From positions 1-41,952 of the forward strand of contig JBAXOG010000020.1 in assembly GCA_037133395.1 (NCBI GenBank): a stretch of DNA of 41,952 nucleotides, read 5' to 3'. The notes beneath the pieces are model-generated. The model did not search any database, was not told the DNA's origin, and saw only the letters and a list, made by a program, of their open reading frames with translations. Source of the DNA: CAIZQW01 sp037133395 (GTDB lineage: Bacteria; Verrucomicrobiota; Kiritimatiellia; RFP12; UBA1067). This document shows, piece by piece, positions 23,267 through 31,748 of this stretch. Position 1 is the stretch's first letter, and the number at the start of each line of letters is the position of its first letter. The position numbers were made by a program, and so were the translations under genes.

Positions 23267-25507
23267 TTACTGCTTGATCAGTTTGAAGAACGCTGAATTG
23301 CCAGCATTAGGAGGAGTTTCCCCCGTGATGTCGGTTAGGTTCACTGTCACAGGGGCTGAGGAAACCGTGAAGGTCTTCAGCACCGTCCACACAGGACTAG
23401 ACAGGCTTGCCGTTGTTTGCAACTGATAGGTGCCGAGGGTAGCAAGGGTATACGTCACCACGGGGCTGAGACTGATTCCCGCCACACTTGTAACCGGTGT
23501 ACCCGAGATAGGTGCTCCGCCATTCGGCGCATAGACGATGCCGTTCACGCCATTGGTCACGGTCGTCGTGATGTTGTTGGTTACCGTTGTCATCACCGTG
23601 TTGGTGATGTAGCTTGTAGTCCCGCTCGAGAGCGGCACAGAGACCGTTCCGCCGGCCGCGACATCGCCGCCGGGTGCGTCCGCAAGTGCGCCAAGCGAGT
23701 CGATGGTCGTCCACCCCTTGGCCCAGTTGTTGGAGGCCGCGAACGCACCGCAGAAGCGTACGGGCGTGAGCCACTGATCCGGAGCCGGCAGGGCGCCGTA
23801 AACGGCGGCGTTAGCCGCACGCGGATCGATGTTGGTAACAGCATAGGATGTCGTAGCAGTCATCGCGCGCGAAATGCGGAGGCGTGACTTGATCGGCATA
23901 TTAGCTCCGTCGCTGAGCGCCGTCAGATCCTGGTTGTAATTGTAGACGTCGTTCGTGAATCCGGAATAGGACGTAAGGCCAGTCGACACCCATGGGCCGC
24001 TACCTTTGCCCGTGCTGACCCAATCGAACGCTGTAGCGAACGAAGAGCCGCTGCCGCCGGTGCCAGCAAACGCAATCCCTTGCGGGCAGTTGAAAAAGAT
24101 GGTGCCGCGGATCGCAGCCTGCTGCTCATCGGCCATGACTCCGTCGCCATAGAGATAATTCGCGACAGCGGTGGCATCCATGCCGGCCGTTGCGCCAGCA
24201 TTGGTGGTGACGCTCGGGAAGTTGGCTGCCGTCGGAGCCTTTTGGAAACGGAACGTTGTGTTCAGGTCGCCAGACAAATCGGCGCCCGAGCGGTTCTCGA
24301 TGAGCGTCGCGGCTGCGCCGAAATCCATGACGATGGAGTTATAGATGCGAGGCGTTGCGTTGTCGCGCATGGAGAGCCCTACGTTCCGGTTATTCTTGGT
24401 GACATAGCCGCCACTGTAATACCGGCAAGATGTATACTGCATGCCGACCAGCGTCACGTTTGCCCAGAGGGAGTTGGCGTAGAGGTACGTTGCGCCGTTG
24501 TTTTCCTTTTCGAAACCGTCGATCTCCATGCCTTTATCAGAGGCGCCGGACTCGACGCCCGATCCACCCATGTCGCGCTGCACGCCGAACAAGAACTGGT
24601 TCTTACCGCGGAATCCCGCATCGCTGTCAAAGACGTCGTCACCAGCACCCCAAGCGACCAGATACTTCGCGTTAACGGTACCGCCAAACCACTCGAAACA
24701 GTCGTCGATGTTGTTGTAGACCTCGATGTGGTCGACCTTGGTGCCGCGACCGACGCCATAGAACGTCACGCCGTTGATTTCTTTGGTGGAGGCCAGAACG
24801 TAGCCACCATAGCGAACCTGCAGATACGAGATTTCGCCGCTTGAGTCGTTGTCATCCAAACCGCCACCCTGGATGCCGAGATTGGCGTCTGTGCCCTCGA
24901 CTTGGATATTGCCGGAGCCTAGGGTCGTTTGATTGTCCCAACTCACGAAGGCTTTACCGCAAAGAACCAGTCCGCCCCATGCACCGTGATGGTCGCCGAG
25001 CTTGCCATAGTTATAGCTCGTGCCTGCCGCATTTGTCACCGCACTTCCTGACGCAGTGTAATACCACCAAGAGTCTTGGAAGACCGCAGAACCTGTGGAG
25101 CCGAACCAAGGGAAGTTATTGTCCCACTCATCCGTCATACAGATCGGGGCGCTCGCTGTGCCCTTTGCATAGATCTTACCGCCGCGCTCGACAATCAGCA
25201 TACCGGGACGAAAAGAAGACCCCGTACGTATCGAGTTGACGCCGCGGATGATCGTGCCGGGCTGGATGTTCAGCGTTGCGCCGTCAGCAACCAAGATAAT
25301 GCCATACAGCATATAAACATTATTTGAGGTCCAGTTGTGTGTACCCGTTAAGCGGTAATTGGCCGTATAACCAGTACCTACGATTGTCCCACCCGTATAA
25401 TCATTGGTTCTGACATTGATAACCGATGTCGGTATCGCCGCCATACCCACGCCAACTATCGCCATAGCGAACATGCCGCCGACGATTAAGTGTTTTGTGT
25501 AACTCAT
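23267..25507 (-). CDS. Large secreted beta-rich protein (TonB-operon partner)
   Basis: This 746-residue exported protein has a signal peptide (FAMAIVGVGMAA). The N-terminal part (NVYMLYGIILVADGATLNIQPG, shown here in part) reads like parallel beta-helix proteins found beside TonB receptors in Bacteroidota and other phyla. Repeated segments such as GGLVLCGKAF, IQVEGTDANLG and DDNDSSGEISYLQVRYGG fit that. The C-terminus has Thr-rich repeats (TNTVMTTVTNNITTTVTNG). It is the first gene of the operon, with AAGGAGG before the start and a terminator after it, so it should be the most abundant product. It probably binds or processes the substrate of the receptor; no catalytic motif is recognised. Confidence 0.7.
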   Translation of the reverse strand: MSYTKHLIVGGMFAMAIVGVGMAAIPTSVINVRTNDYTGGTIVGTGYTANYRLTGTHNWTSNNVYMLYGIILVADGATLNIQPGTIIRGVNSIRTGSSFRPGMLIVERGGKIYAKGTASAPICMTDEWDNNFPWFGSTGSAVFQDSWWYYTASGSAVTNAAGTSYNYGKLGDHHGAWGGLVLCGKAFVSWDNQTTLGSGNIQVEGTDANLGIQGGGLDDNDSSGEISYLQVRYGGYVLASTKEINGVTFYGVGRGTKVDHIEVYNNIDDCFEWFGGTVNAKYLVAWGAGDDVFDSDAGFRGKNQFLFGVQRDMGGSGVESGASDKGMEIDGFEKENNGATYLYANSLWANVTLVGMQYTSCRYYSGGYVTKNNRNVGLSMRDNATPRIYNSIVMDFGAAATLIENRSGADLSGDLNTTFRFQKAPTAANFPSVTTNAGATAGMDATAVANYLYGDGVMADEQQAAIRGTIFFNCPQGIAFAGTGGSGSSFATAFDWVSTGKGSGPWVSTGLTSYSGFTNDVYNYNQDLTALSDGANMPIKSRLRISRAMTATTSYAVTNIDPRAANAAVYGALPAPDQWLTPVRFCGAFAASNNWAKGWTTIDSLGALADAPGGDVAAGGTVSVPLSSGTTSYITNTVMTTVTNNITTTVTNGVNGIVYAPNGGAPISGTPVTSVAGISLSPVVTYTLATLGTYQLQTTASLSSPVWTVLKTFTVSSAPVTVNLTDITGETPPNAGNSAFFKLIKQ

Positions 25508-25680
25508 TGAATCCCTCCTTCTTTAACTTTCCTGCCCGGTGCGGATACGCCGTACCGAATCACCGCCCACCCGGGCAGTAACGAACAGCGAAGGAAAGTC
25601 TGCCGCCGTTCTTTATTTAACCTTTCCACGGACAGGGGTGCCGTTACGTCCCGGCATCCGAGTACTCCGTGAAAACGAGG
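25508..25680 (-). ncRNA. Structured 5' leader of surface-protein operon
   Basis: On the minus strand: stem CACGGA/TCCGTG (+ 25666-25671 with 25628-25633) enclosing TGCCG/CGGCA (25652-25656, 25639-25643), then GGAAAG (25627-25622), CTTTCC (25598-25593), then an 8-bp stem CTGCCCGG/CCGGGCAG (25578-25571, 25539-25532), then a second GGAAAG (25532-25527) just before the AAGGAGG. CTTTCC can pair with either GGAAAG, giving two exclusive folds. I recognise no known riboswitch class. Confidence 0.45.
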
Positions 25681-25710
25681 CATACTTTAACAGAGGCGTG
25701 TATGCTTATT

Positions 25711-25736
25711 ATCAGGCTTCAGTTATATTCTGGTTA
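25711..25736 (-). promoter_or_regulatory. Weak PHO-box-like repeat
   Basis: On the minus strand two TAAC words lie exactly 11 bases apart (25736-25733 and 25725-25722), followed by a degenerate third unit TGAT (25714-25711). This is the periodicity of the pstS PHO box, but the bases after TAAC match it poorly. Confidence 0.25.
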
Positions 25737-25740
25737 GATT

Positions 25741-26066
25741 TTTTATACATTTTCTAGTCGAAAACAAACATGCCCCTTATCAAATACGAACCGTCATCCT
25801 ATATAGTGGCGGCAGTTTTTAACCCTGCTCAAGCGAGCCTTAGAATTTAAACCACAGGAGGAAGTCCAGCGTGATAACGAACCAGTTGAACGTGCCGTAC
25901 GAAGAACCCGATAACGGACGTGAGCAATATGGACTGCTTCCCAAACCCCTTTTGACCGACCGAGTGATAGCCTTTACTTTTTCTTCTGCTAGAAACTCAG
26001 GGTATGCCGGGTGGCATATTTGTCGGTCAATTTTTTCGAGAATGCTGACACGGTCAATGTGACAAC
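25741..26066. other. Intergenic region without supported gene
   Basis: The left part may hold the promoter of the surface-protein operon (minus strand). The right part, next to the transposase fragment, is probably decayed flank or insertion-sequence DNA. Open frames here lack ribosome-binding sites and recognisable motifs. Confidence 0.4.
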
Positions 26067-26354
26067 ATGACAGATAACGACAGACCCTTGAAAACGGAAA
26101 CGCCAGGCCCGCTCGTGATCGAGTTGGAGACCCACAGCGAGAAGCTGGTTTTCTCCTTCTTCCAGAAGGGAGCCGACGAGGCTTCACACGAGTGTCTCCG
26201 TCGTAGTACGGTACACATCGCAGACCTCGAGACGTTTGCCTCGAAGCACATACGCTCGCAGGATGTCACCGTGCTGGAGGCTTCAACCAACTCCTCCAGC
26301 ATCGCCGAGCGGATGGAACGGATAGGCCTGAGGGCGTATGTGGTGAACAGCTAG
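26067..26354 (+). pseudogene. Truncated transposase (IS110-like N-terminal part)
   Basis: The 95 residues include LVIELETHSEKLVFSFFQ, then DVTVLEASTNSSSIAERM and GLRAYVVNS, which resemble the N-terminal DEDD catalytic region of IS110-type transposases (VLEA followed by a VVN-type strand end). Full-length enzymes are 300-400 residues; the remainder is missing. The stop TAG at 26352-26354 shares the CTAG with the opposite-strand phoR1 stop, so the break coincides with the end of that gene. Confidence 0.55.
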
Positions 26355-27814
26355 AGCGGCAAGGTGATCATAAATGTTGCGCCCTTGCCTATTTCGCTTT
26401 CGACCGCCACACTGCCTCCATGGATCATCGCGATGTGCTTGACAATAGCCAGTCCAAGGCCTGTACCACCCTTCTCGCGACTCCGTCCTTTGTCGATACG
26501 GTAAAAGCGCTCGAACAAGCGGTCAAGGTGCTCTGCAGCAATACCGTTACCATAGTCACGCACGGTAATCACAATTGCCTTTTCTCTGACAGGCTTGCCG
26601 GTCGCATGGCTTGTACTGTCTTCATACGTGCAATACGTGCATGTGCTGGCGGCTATGTCAACATAAGGACGTTCGGGTGTCGCACCATACGCAATGGCGT
26701 TGTCGATCAGGTTGATCAATGCCTGTTCAACCAACCCTGCATGGATGTTTGCCTTCAACCCTTGTTCGCATGAGAGATGCAACTGAATCATCTTCTCATT
26801 CGCGCGATCACGACAAAGATCGAAGGCGTGTTGCAGAAGCGGCGCGAGTTCCACTGAACGCTTCTCTAGATTCTGCCCAGAATTTGCTTCCATCTGTGAC
26901 AGTTCCAGCAGGTCTCGGATGATGGCTTCGAGTTGGTTGGACTGATGAGCAATGATTCCTAAAAAACGTTCACAGGCGGTAGGGTCATCTTTTGCGCCAT
27001 CTAGGAGCGTCTCCGCGAACCCCTTGATCGACGTCACAGGTGTACGCAATTCGTGTGATACATTCGCGACAAAGTCCTGACGGATGGTCGACAGTTTTTG
27101 AATCTGCTCTGCCATCTGATTGATAGCGTGCGCAAGCATCGCCAGATGGGGTACAGATGGAATCTCGAGGCGGAAAGAGAAGTCACCATTCCCCAAACAC
27201 TGAACACCTTTTTGTATATCCGAAACCGGTCCGATAATCCGCAGGGATGTCCAGTAGCTCACTGACAACGCCGCAACGAAGACAATCAGTGCCAGCACAA
27301 TAATCACACGATTTTCTGCCGCCCATTCACGCATCAGCATCCGCTCTGGCACGGCCACACGGATCACGCCCTTCGCTGGGCCGTTTAGCGGAATACGTTG
27401 CGCCAAATAGATCATCTGCCTGTCAAGACTCGTACTATACCGCCTGCTCATGCCATGACCCCTTTCCAAGGCTTCGCGAACTTCTGGTCGGTCGTTATGC
27501 GCATCAAGGTGTCGAGGGTCTGCCTCTGTATCGGCAATCACGTGGCCATTCGGCAAAATCAATGTGAAACGATGCCCGTCAACCGCGGCGATGCGTTTAA
27601 AGAGGCGCTCCGTTTCAGATGAGGAAATGAGCCCCTGTTCGTCTACGAGCATCGTCCCAATCAGGCGTGATTGGTTCTCGAGCTCCTTGAACCATTGGTT
27701 ATAAAAGGCCTCCTTTGAGGAAAGCCACGTGTAGCCCGCGACAAAACTGATCGCCCCCAGCAGAATCAATATCTGCATCCCGAAGAATTGCCAGAATAGC
27801 GTTTTGTTTTTCAC
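26351..27814 (-). CDS. phoR: PhoR-type sensor histidine kinase, copy 1
   Basis: This 487-residue membrane kinase has a transmembrane helix at about 12-32, a periplasmic domain (about 33-170), a second helix at 170-190, HAMP, HisKA with phospho-His254 (VSHELRTP), and HATPase with N-box NLIDNAIAYG and G-box GGTGLGLAIVKH. The GTG start at 27814 overlaps the phoB1 stop (GTGA) and matches the start of the second copy at 39602. Between the N-box and the next ATP-binding motif it has a 15-20 residue insert containing TCTYCTYE that copy 2 lacks. It probably phosphorylates PhoB1 under phosphate limitation through contact with PstSCAB/PhoU; cross-talk with PhoB2 is possible. Confidence 0.88.
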   Translation of the reverse strand: MKNKTLFWQFFGMQILILLGAISFVAGYTWLSSKEAFYNQWFKELENQSRLIGTMLVDEQGLISSSETERLFKRIAAVDGHRFTLILPNGHVIADTEADPRHLDAHNDRPEVREALERGHGMSRRYSTSLDRQMIYLAQRIPLNGPAKGVIRVAVPERMLMREWAAENRVIIVLALIVFVAALSVSYWTSLRIIGPVSDIQKGVQCLGNGDFSFRLEIPSVPHLAMLAHAINQMAEQIQKLSTIRQDFVANVSHELRTPVTSIKGFAETLLDGAKDDPTACERFLGIIAHQSNQLEAIIRDLLELSQMEANSGQNLEKRSVELAPLLQHAFDLCRDRANEKMIQLHLSCEQGLKANIHAGLVEQALINLIDNAIAYGATPERPYVDIAASTCTYCTYEDSTSHATGKPVREKAIVITVRDYGNGIAAEHLDRLFERFYRIDKGRSREKGGTGLGLAIVKHIAMIHGGSVAVESEIGKGATFMITLPL

Positions 27815-28500
27815 GAGGGTTTCATCCTGTATCCAATCCCGCGGATCGTCTCGATCCAGGTGCTGCACCTGCCGAGTTTTTTGCGCAAGCCGACAATCAG
27901 CACATCAATCGCGCGATCCGCAGCAAAGTGGTCATGACCGTGTAACGCATCAATAATCTGATCGCGGGAGAAGACCACGCCCGGTCTACGCATAAAAAGT
28001 TCCAGTGCATTAAACTCCCCAATGGTCAATGTGATGACTTTGCCATTGATTTTGATGATGTGGCATGTCAGATCAATTTCAAAGGGTCCATACGAGAGCA
28101 CTTCCTGTTTGTCTTTCACACTGGCATCTCTGTGCCTTAATACCGTCCGAATACGCGCGGTCAAGACGCGAGCACTGAAAGGTTTGACGATATAATCATC
28201 CGCACCCACTTCAAGCCCTGCAACGATATCGGCATCCTCATTGCGCGCCGTGATTAAGATGACGGGAATGTGCGATAGCCGTGCATCCTTTTTTAGTTCT
28301 CGACAAAATGTCAGACCATCTTTCCCCGGCAGCATGATATCCAGAAGAATCAGATTCGGGACTTTCTTGGAAAGCCAATTTGTGGCCTCGTCAATCGCAT
28401 CAAAGTCATAGACCTTGTAGCCTTCGCGTTCCATATTATAGCGAATCAACTCGCGAATGTCTGAATCATCCTCAATAATCAGAATTATTTCATTTGCCAT
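27811..28500 (-). CDS. phoB: PhoB-type response regulator, copy 1
   Basis: This 229-residue OmpR/PhoB-family regulator has a receiver domain with acidic pocket EDD (10-12), phospho-acceptor D54 and K106, and a C-terminal winged helix (about 130-229, VGLRKKLG, IETIRGIGYRM). An excellent AAGGAGGT precedes the start. It lies 20 bases after the phosphofructokinase gene, so it belongs to the pst-polyphosphate operon. It should bind the PHO box upstream of pstS. Confidence 0.9.
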   Translation of the reverse strand: MANEIILIIEDDSDIRELIRYNMEREGYKVYDFDAIDEATNWLSKKVPNLILLDIMLPGKDGLTFCRELKKDARLSHIPVILITARNEDADIVAGLEVGADDYIVKPFSARVLTARIRTVLRHRDASVKDKQEVLSYGPFEIDLTCHIIKINGKVITLTIGEFNALELFMRRPGVVFSRDQIIDALHGHDHFAADRAIDVLIVGLRKKLGRCSTWIETIRGIGYRMKPS

Positions 28501-28519
28501 GTGAGACCTCCTTCCTTGG

Positions 28520-29641
28520 TTAACCTATTCTATCGCCAAAACAAGTTCCGACCAGACGAGCAGACTTAATCCAAGAGTGATCGGTTGGGACACTGCGGAT
28601 CAAGCCAGCGACCTTTTCCAGGGGTACCGCTTCACACGCGTCGGCCTTCACGCCGACCATAACATTATAATGCTTAGCCGCAATCAGTTCCCCAGCCATC
28701 GACCCCAGACGTGTGCAAATTAATCGGTCTGTGGGTGTCGGCGGGCCTCCACGCTGAACATGACCCAGTTGAGTGGTGCGGGCTTCAATGCCTGTGAGGG
28801 CTTGGAGCTGGCGCACGATGTAATCAACCATCGGTTCCTGAACCATCAGAACCCCTTGGTTCGTCTGCACCTCCGGTGCCTCTTTCTTGACTTTTGCCTG
28901 TTTGACTTTAGACAAAGAAGGATCGTCAATGGCACGCGCTCCTTCGGCGACGGCAATGATTGAAAACCGCTTGCCGCATTTCCGGCGTGCCCCCAAAAAT
29001 TCAGCGATGACCCGAATATCATACGGGATCTCTGGGATGAGAATCACATCTGCACCGCCCGCGATGCCTGCGCCCAGCGCGAGCCAACCGGCCGAGTGCC
29101 CCATGAGTTCAACGGCAATGATGCGATGGTGACTGGTGGCTGTTGTATGTAGGCGGTCAATCGCTTCCGTTGCAATATACGTGGCGGTGTCATACCCGAA
29201 ACACGTATCCGTCAAGACCACGTCGTTATCGATTGTTTTCGGAAGAGTTACGACGTTTAACCCCTCCTGCGCAAGCCGGAAGGCATTCTTTTGTGTGCCG
29301 TTTCCACCAAGGCATACCAGACAGTCCAATTGATGACGTCGATAATTGGCGACAATAACGTCCGTCATATCCATGGTTTTGCCACCCATCAGTATCTTAT
29401 GGGGCTTGTCGCGACTTGTCCCTAGAATCGTTCCACCTGTTGTCAGAATGCCACTCACCATCCGATCATCCAGCATGACAAATCGATTCTCGGCAAGGCC
29501 CCTGAACCCATCGTGAAAACCAACCACCTGAATATGATCGTTCATCACCGTTTTTGCGACGGCTCGAATCGCTGCATTTAATCCAGGGCAATCACCACCC
29601 GCTGTGAGTAGCCCAATACGCCGTTGACTCTTTTTCTTCAT
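28520..29641 (-). CDS. pfkA: 6-phosphofructokinase
   Basis: This 373-residue cytoplasmic enzyme phosphorylates fructose 6-phosphate. Visible are AGGDCPGLNA (14-23), GGNGTQ (112-117), PKTIDND (134-140) and AVELMGHSAGW. The pair Gly in GGNGT with Lys in PKTIDND is mixed: ATP enzymes usually have Gly/Gly and PPi enzymes Asp/Lys. Gly/Lys occurs in ATP-dependent actinobacterial PFKs, so the phosphoryl donor is uncertain. The start overlaps the ppk stop by four bases. Its place between ppk and phoB inside the phosphate operon is unusual and suggests coupling of glycolysis with phosphate stress. Confidence 0.88.
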   Translation of the reverse strand: MKKKSQRRIGLLTAGGDCPGLNAAIRAVAKTVMNDHIQVVGFHDGFRGLAENRFVMLDDRMVSGILTTGGTILGTSRDKPHKILMGGKTMDMTDVIVANYRRHQLDCLVCLGGNGTQKNAFRLAQEGLNVVTLPKTIDNDVVLTDTCFGYDTATYIATEAIDRLHTTATSHHRIIAVELMGHSAGWLALGAGIAGGADVILIPEIPYDIRVIAEFLGARRKCGKRFSIIAVAEGARAIDDPSLSKVKQAKVKKEAPEVQTNQGVLMVQEPMVDYIVRQLQALTGIEARTTQLGHVQRGGPPTPTDRLICTRLGSMAGELIAAKHYNVMVGVKADACEAVPLEKVAGLIRSVPTDHSWIKSARLVGTCFGDRIG

Positions 29642-31746
29642 TCTTGATGACTCCTTTTCTTTGGGGTATGGGGTGTGAATGCTGCGGGCTTCAGCTTTTC
29701 TGCCAAAACCGCTCGCTTCTTGTACTCCTCATAAAGTGACGCCTGACCATTGAGAGGGACCTTGCCAGCAACAGGTAGCAACCGCTCATAACGACCATCC
29801 GCCAGTAAACGATGCGCTTTTGAGCGATCCTCAAAGTATCGTTTAAGGATGTCTGATGCCCGCTTTAGGATCGCATTGTCGATAATCGGAATCATAAGCT
29901 CGATACGCTTATCGAGGTTCCGGATCATACAATCTGCGCTGGATATAAATAATTTTTCGTTGCCGCCATTCTGAAAACTATACAATCGCGCATGTTCTAA
30001 ATACCGATCGATGATACTCACGACCGTGATACGCTCACTGAGTCCCCGCACACCAGGCACCAAGCAGCAGATACCTCGGACATTGAGTTGGACCGTCACA
30101 CCTGCACAAGACGCCTCATAGAGTGCATCAATGATGGCTTTGTCCGTCAAAGAATTCATCTTAAAAATGATACGTGCTGGTTCTTTATTTTTCGCGCGAG
30201 CTATTTCCCCTTTAATACAATCCAGTAATGTAGTCCGAATATTAAAAGGGGACATCGCAAGCCATCTCAAATGGTGCGGATTAGAATAGCCACATACAGC
30301 ATTAAAAAAGTCCGAGGCATCCGTCCCGAATTCCGGATGGCAGGTCAGCAGCCCAACATCTCCATAAAGGAGTGCTGTTTTCTCATTATAATTTCCAGTC
30401 CCAAAATGCATATAACGCCGAATGCCATCGGCTTCGCGGCGAACAACCAGGCAGACTTTCGCGTGTGTTTTCAGGTGGCTCACACCATAGAGGATATGGA
30501 CTCCGGCTTGTTCGAGTCGATGTGCCTGCGAAATATTACGAGCTTCATCAAAACGCGCTTTGAGTTCGATCAACACCGTCACATGCTTTCCTGCCTGGGC
30601 CGCATGAATGAGTGCCTCAATGATTCGGCTGCTCGGTGCCGTACGATAGAGTACCTGTTTGATCGCCAATACGCCGGAGTCGACGGCTGCATCCTCAACT
30701 AGTTTGACCACGGGATCAAACGATTCATACGGATGAACCAGCAGGACATCTTTCCGTGCAATCTGCTCGAAGATACTCATTTTCAGGTCAATATCCGGGG
30801 AGGGCTGTGGAGGCCATGGCTTATACCGTAAATGCTCAAACCCGTCTATTTCCACGAGCAGCGACAGCGCTTTCAGATCAAGTAATCCCTTTACGGGATA
30901 ACTATCACAGTTGCCGACGTTTAAAAATGATGTCAAAAACGTGCGCATCTGCGGCGTGGCCGTATGTTGGAACTCAAGGCGGATGCACGCCGTCTCCCGA
31001 CGGTCATCCAGTAATTCGAGCATGCCCACCATGAGATCAGGGGAAAGATCTTCGCGCAGTTCAATATCGGCATTCCGTGTCATCCGGAAAAGACACTGCT
31101 CACGAATTTCGCAATTGTGGAAGAATAAAGGCAAAGAGGCCTCGACTACCAATTCAACGGGGACAAAGACACTGCGCTGTGCTGACGGGGCCCGCAAGAA
31201 CCGAGGGACACCATTGAGCGGGATAACCGCATACCGCTCATCTTCTCCGCTTGCCACGGGAGAGAGGCGCACACAATAATGGTTGAGCAACCCCGAGAGA
31301 TGCTGCGTCATCCCTTTTGACACCGCGATGGGCGACAATACAGGAAAATATTGATCAATGAAGTCCCTTTGTATCCATCGTTGCTGATCAGCGGTCAGCT
31401 CGGATAGTTGTCTGACAATCTGAAATCCCTCTCCCTCTAACTCTTGATTGATCTGTCGATAGATCGATTGCTGTCTCAGCACCATTTTCCGAATGTAACG
31501 GATGATACTGGCCAGTTGCTGCCGTGGGGACTGCTTGGTCGGTTCGATTCCCCGCTTGCCCTCTGAAATCAGTATCTTAAGTCCTCCCACACGGACCATA
31601 TAAAACTCATCAAGATTAGAGGCGCTAATCGCAAGGAACCTCAGCCGCTCAAGAAGGGGAAGCTTGGAATCAAAAGTCTCACCCAAAACGCGCTGATTAA
31701 ATTCCAGCCAACTCAGTTCACGATCAAAATAGACCTTCTTTTTCAT
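29638..31746 (-). CDS. ppk1: Polyphosphate kinase 1
   Basis: This 702-residue enzyme reversibly makes polyphosphate from ATP. The N-terminal domain begins YFDRELSWLEFNQRVL; the catalytic PLD-like domains include the autophosphorylated histidine H428 in LKTHAKVCLV, then RYMHFGTGNYNEKTALLYGD (442-461) and a second histidine region. The length is that of the family. It is directly coupled to the exopolyphosphatase upstream and to pfkA downstream by an overlap. Confidence 0.95.
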   Translation of the reverse strand: MKKKVYFDRELSWLEFNQRVLGETFDSKLPLLERLRFLAISASNLDEFYMVRVGGLKILISEGKRGIEPTKQSPRQQLASIIRYIRKMVLRQQSIYRQINQELEGEGFQIVRQLSELTADQQRWIQRDFIDQYFPVLSPIAVSKGMTQHLSGLLNHYCVRLSPVASGEDERYAVIPLNGVPRFLRAPSAQRSVFVPVELVVEASLPLFFHNCEIREQCLFRMTRNADIELREDLSPDLMVGMLELLDDRRETACIRLEFQHTATPQMRTFLTSFLNVGNCDSYPVKGLLDLKALSLLVEIDGFEHLRYKPWPPQPSPDIDLKMSIFEQIARKDVLLVHPYESFDPVVKLVEDAAVDSGVLAIKQVLYRTAPSSRIIEALIHAAQAGKHVTVLIELKARFDEARNISQAHRLEQAGVHILYGVSHLKTHAKVCLVVRREADGIRRYMHFGTGNYNEKTALLYGDVGLLTCHPEFGTDASDFFNAVCGYSNPHHLRWLAMSPFNIRTTLLDCIKGEIARAKNKEPARIIFKMNSLTDKAIIDALYEASCAGVTVQLNVRGICCLVPGVRGLSERITVVSIIDRYLEHARLYSFQNGGNEKLFISSADCMIRNLDKRIELMIPIIDNAILKRASDILKRYFEDRSKAHRLLADGRYERLLPVAGKVPLNGQASLYEEYKKRAVLAEKLKPAAFTPHTPKKRSHQE

Positions 31747-31748
31747 GA

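Noticed and set aside
24080..24844. Long plus-strand open frame of 254 codons opposite the surface protein
   Set aside because: It has no ribosome-binding site or recognisable domain and lies fully antisense to a gene with signal peptide and operon context.
25871..26062. Open frame of 63 codons before the transposase fragment
   Set aside because: It has no motif or start signal and is in a different frame from the fragment.
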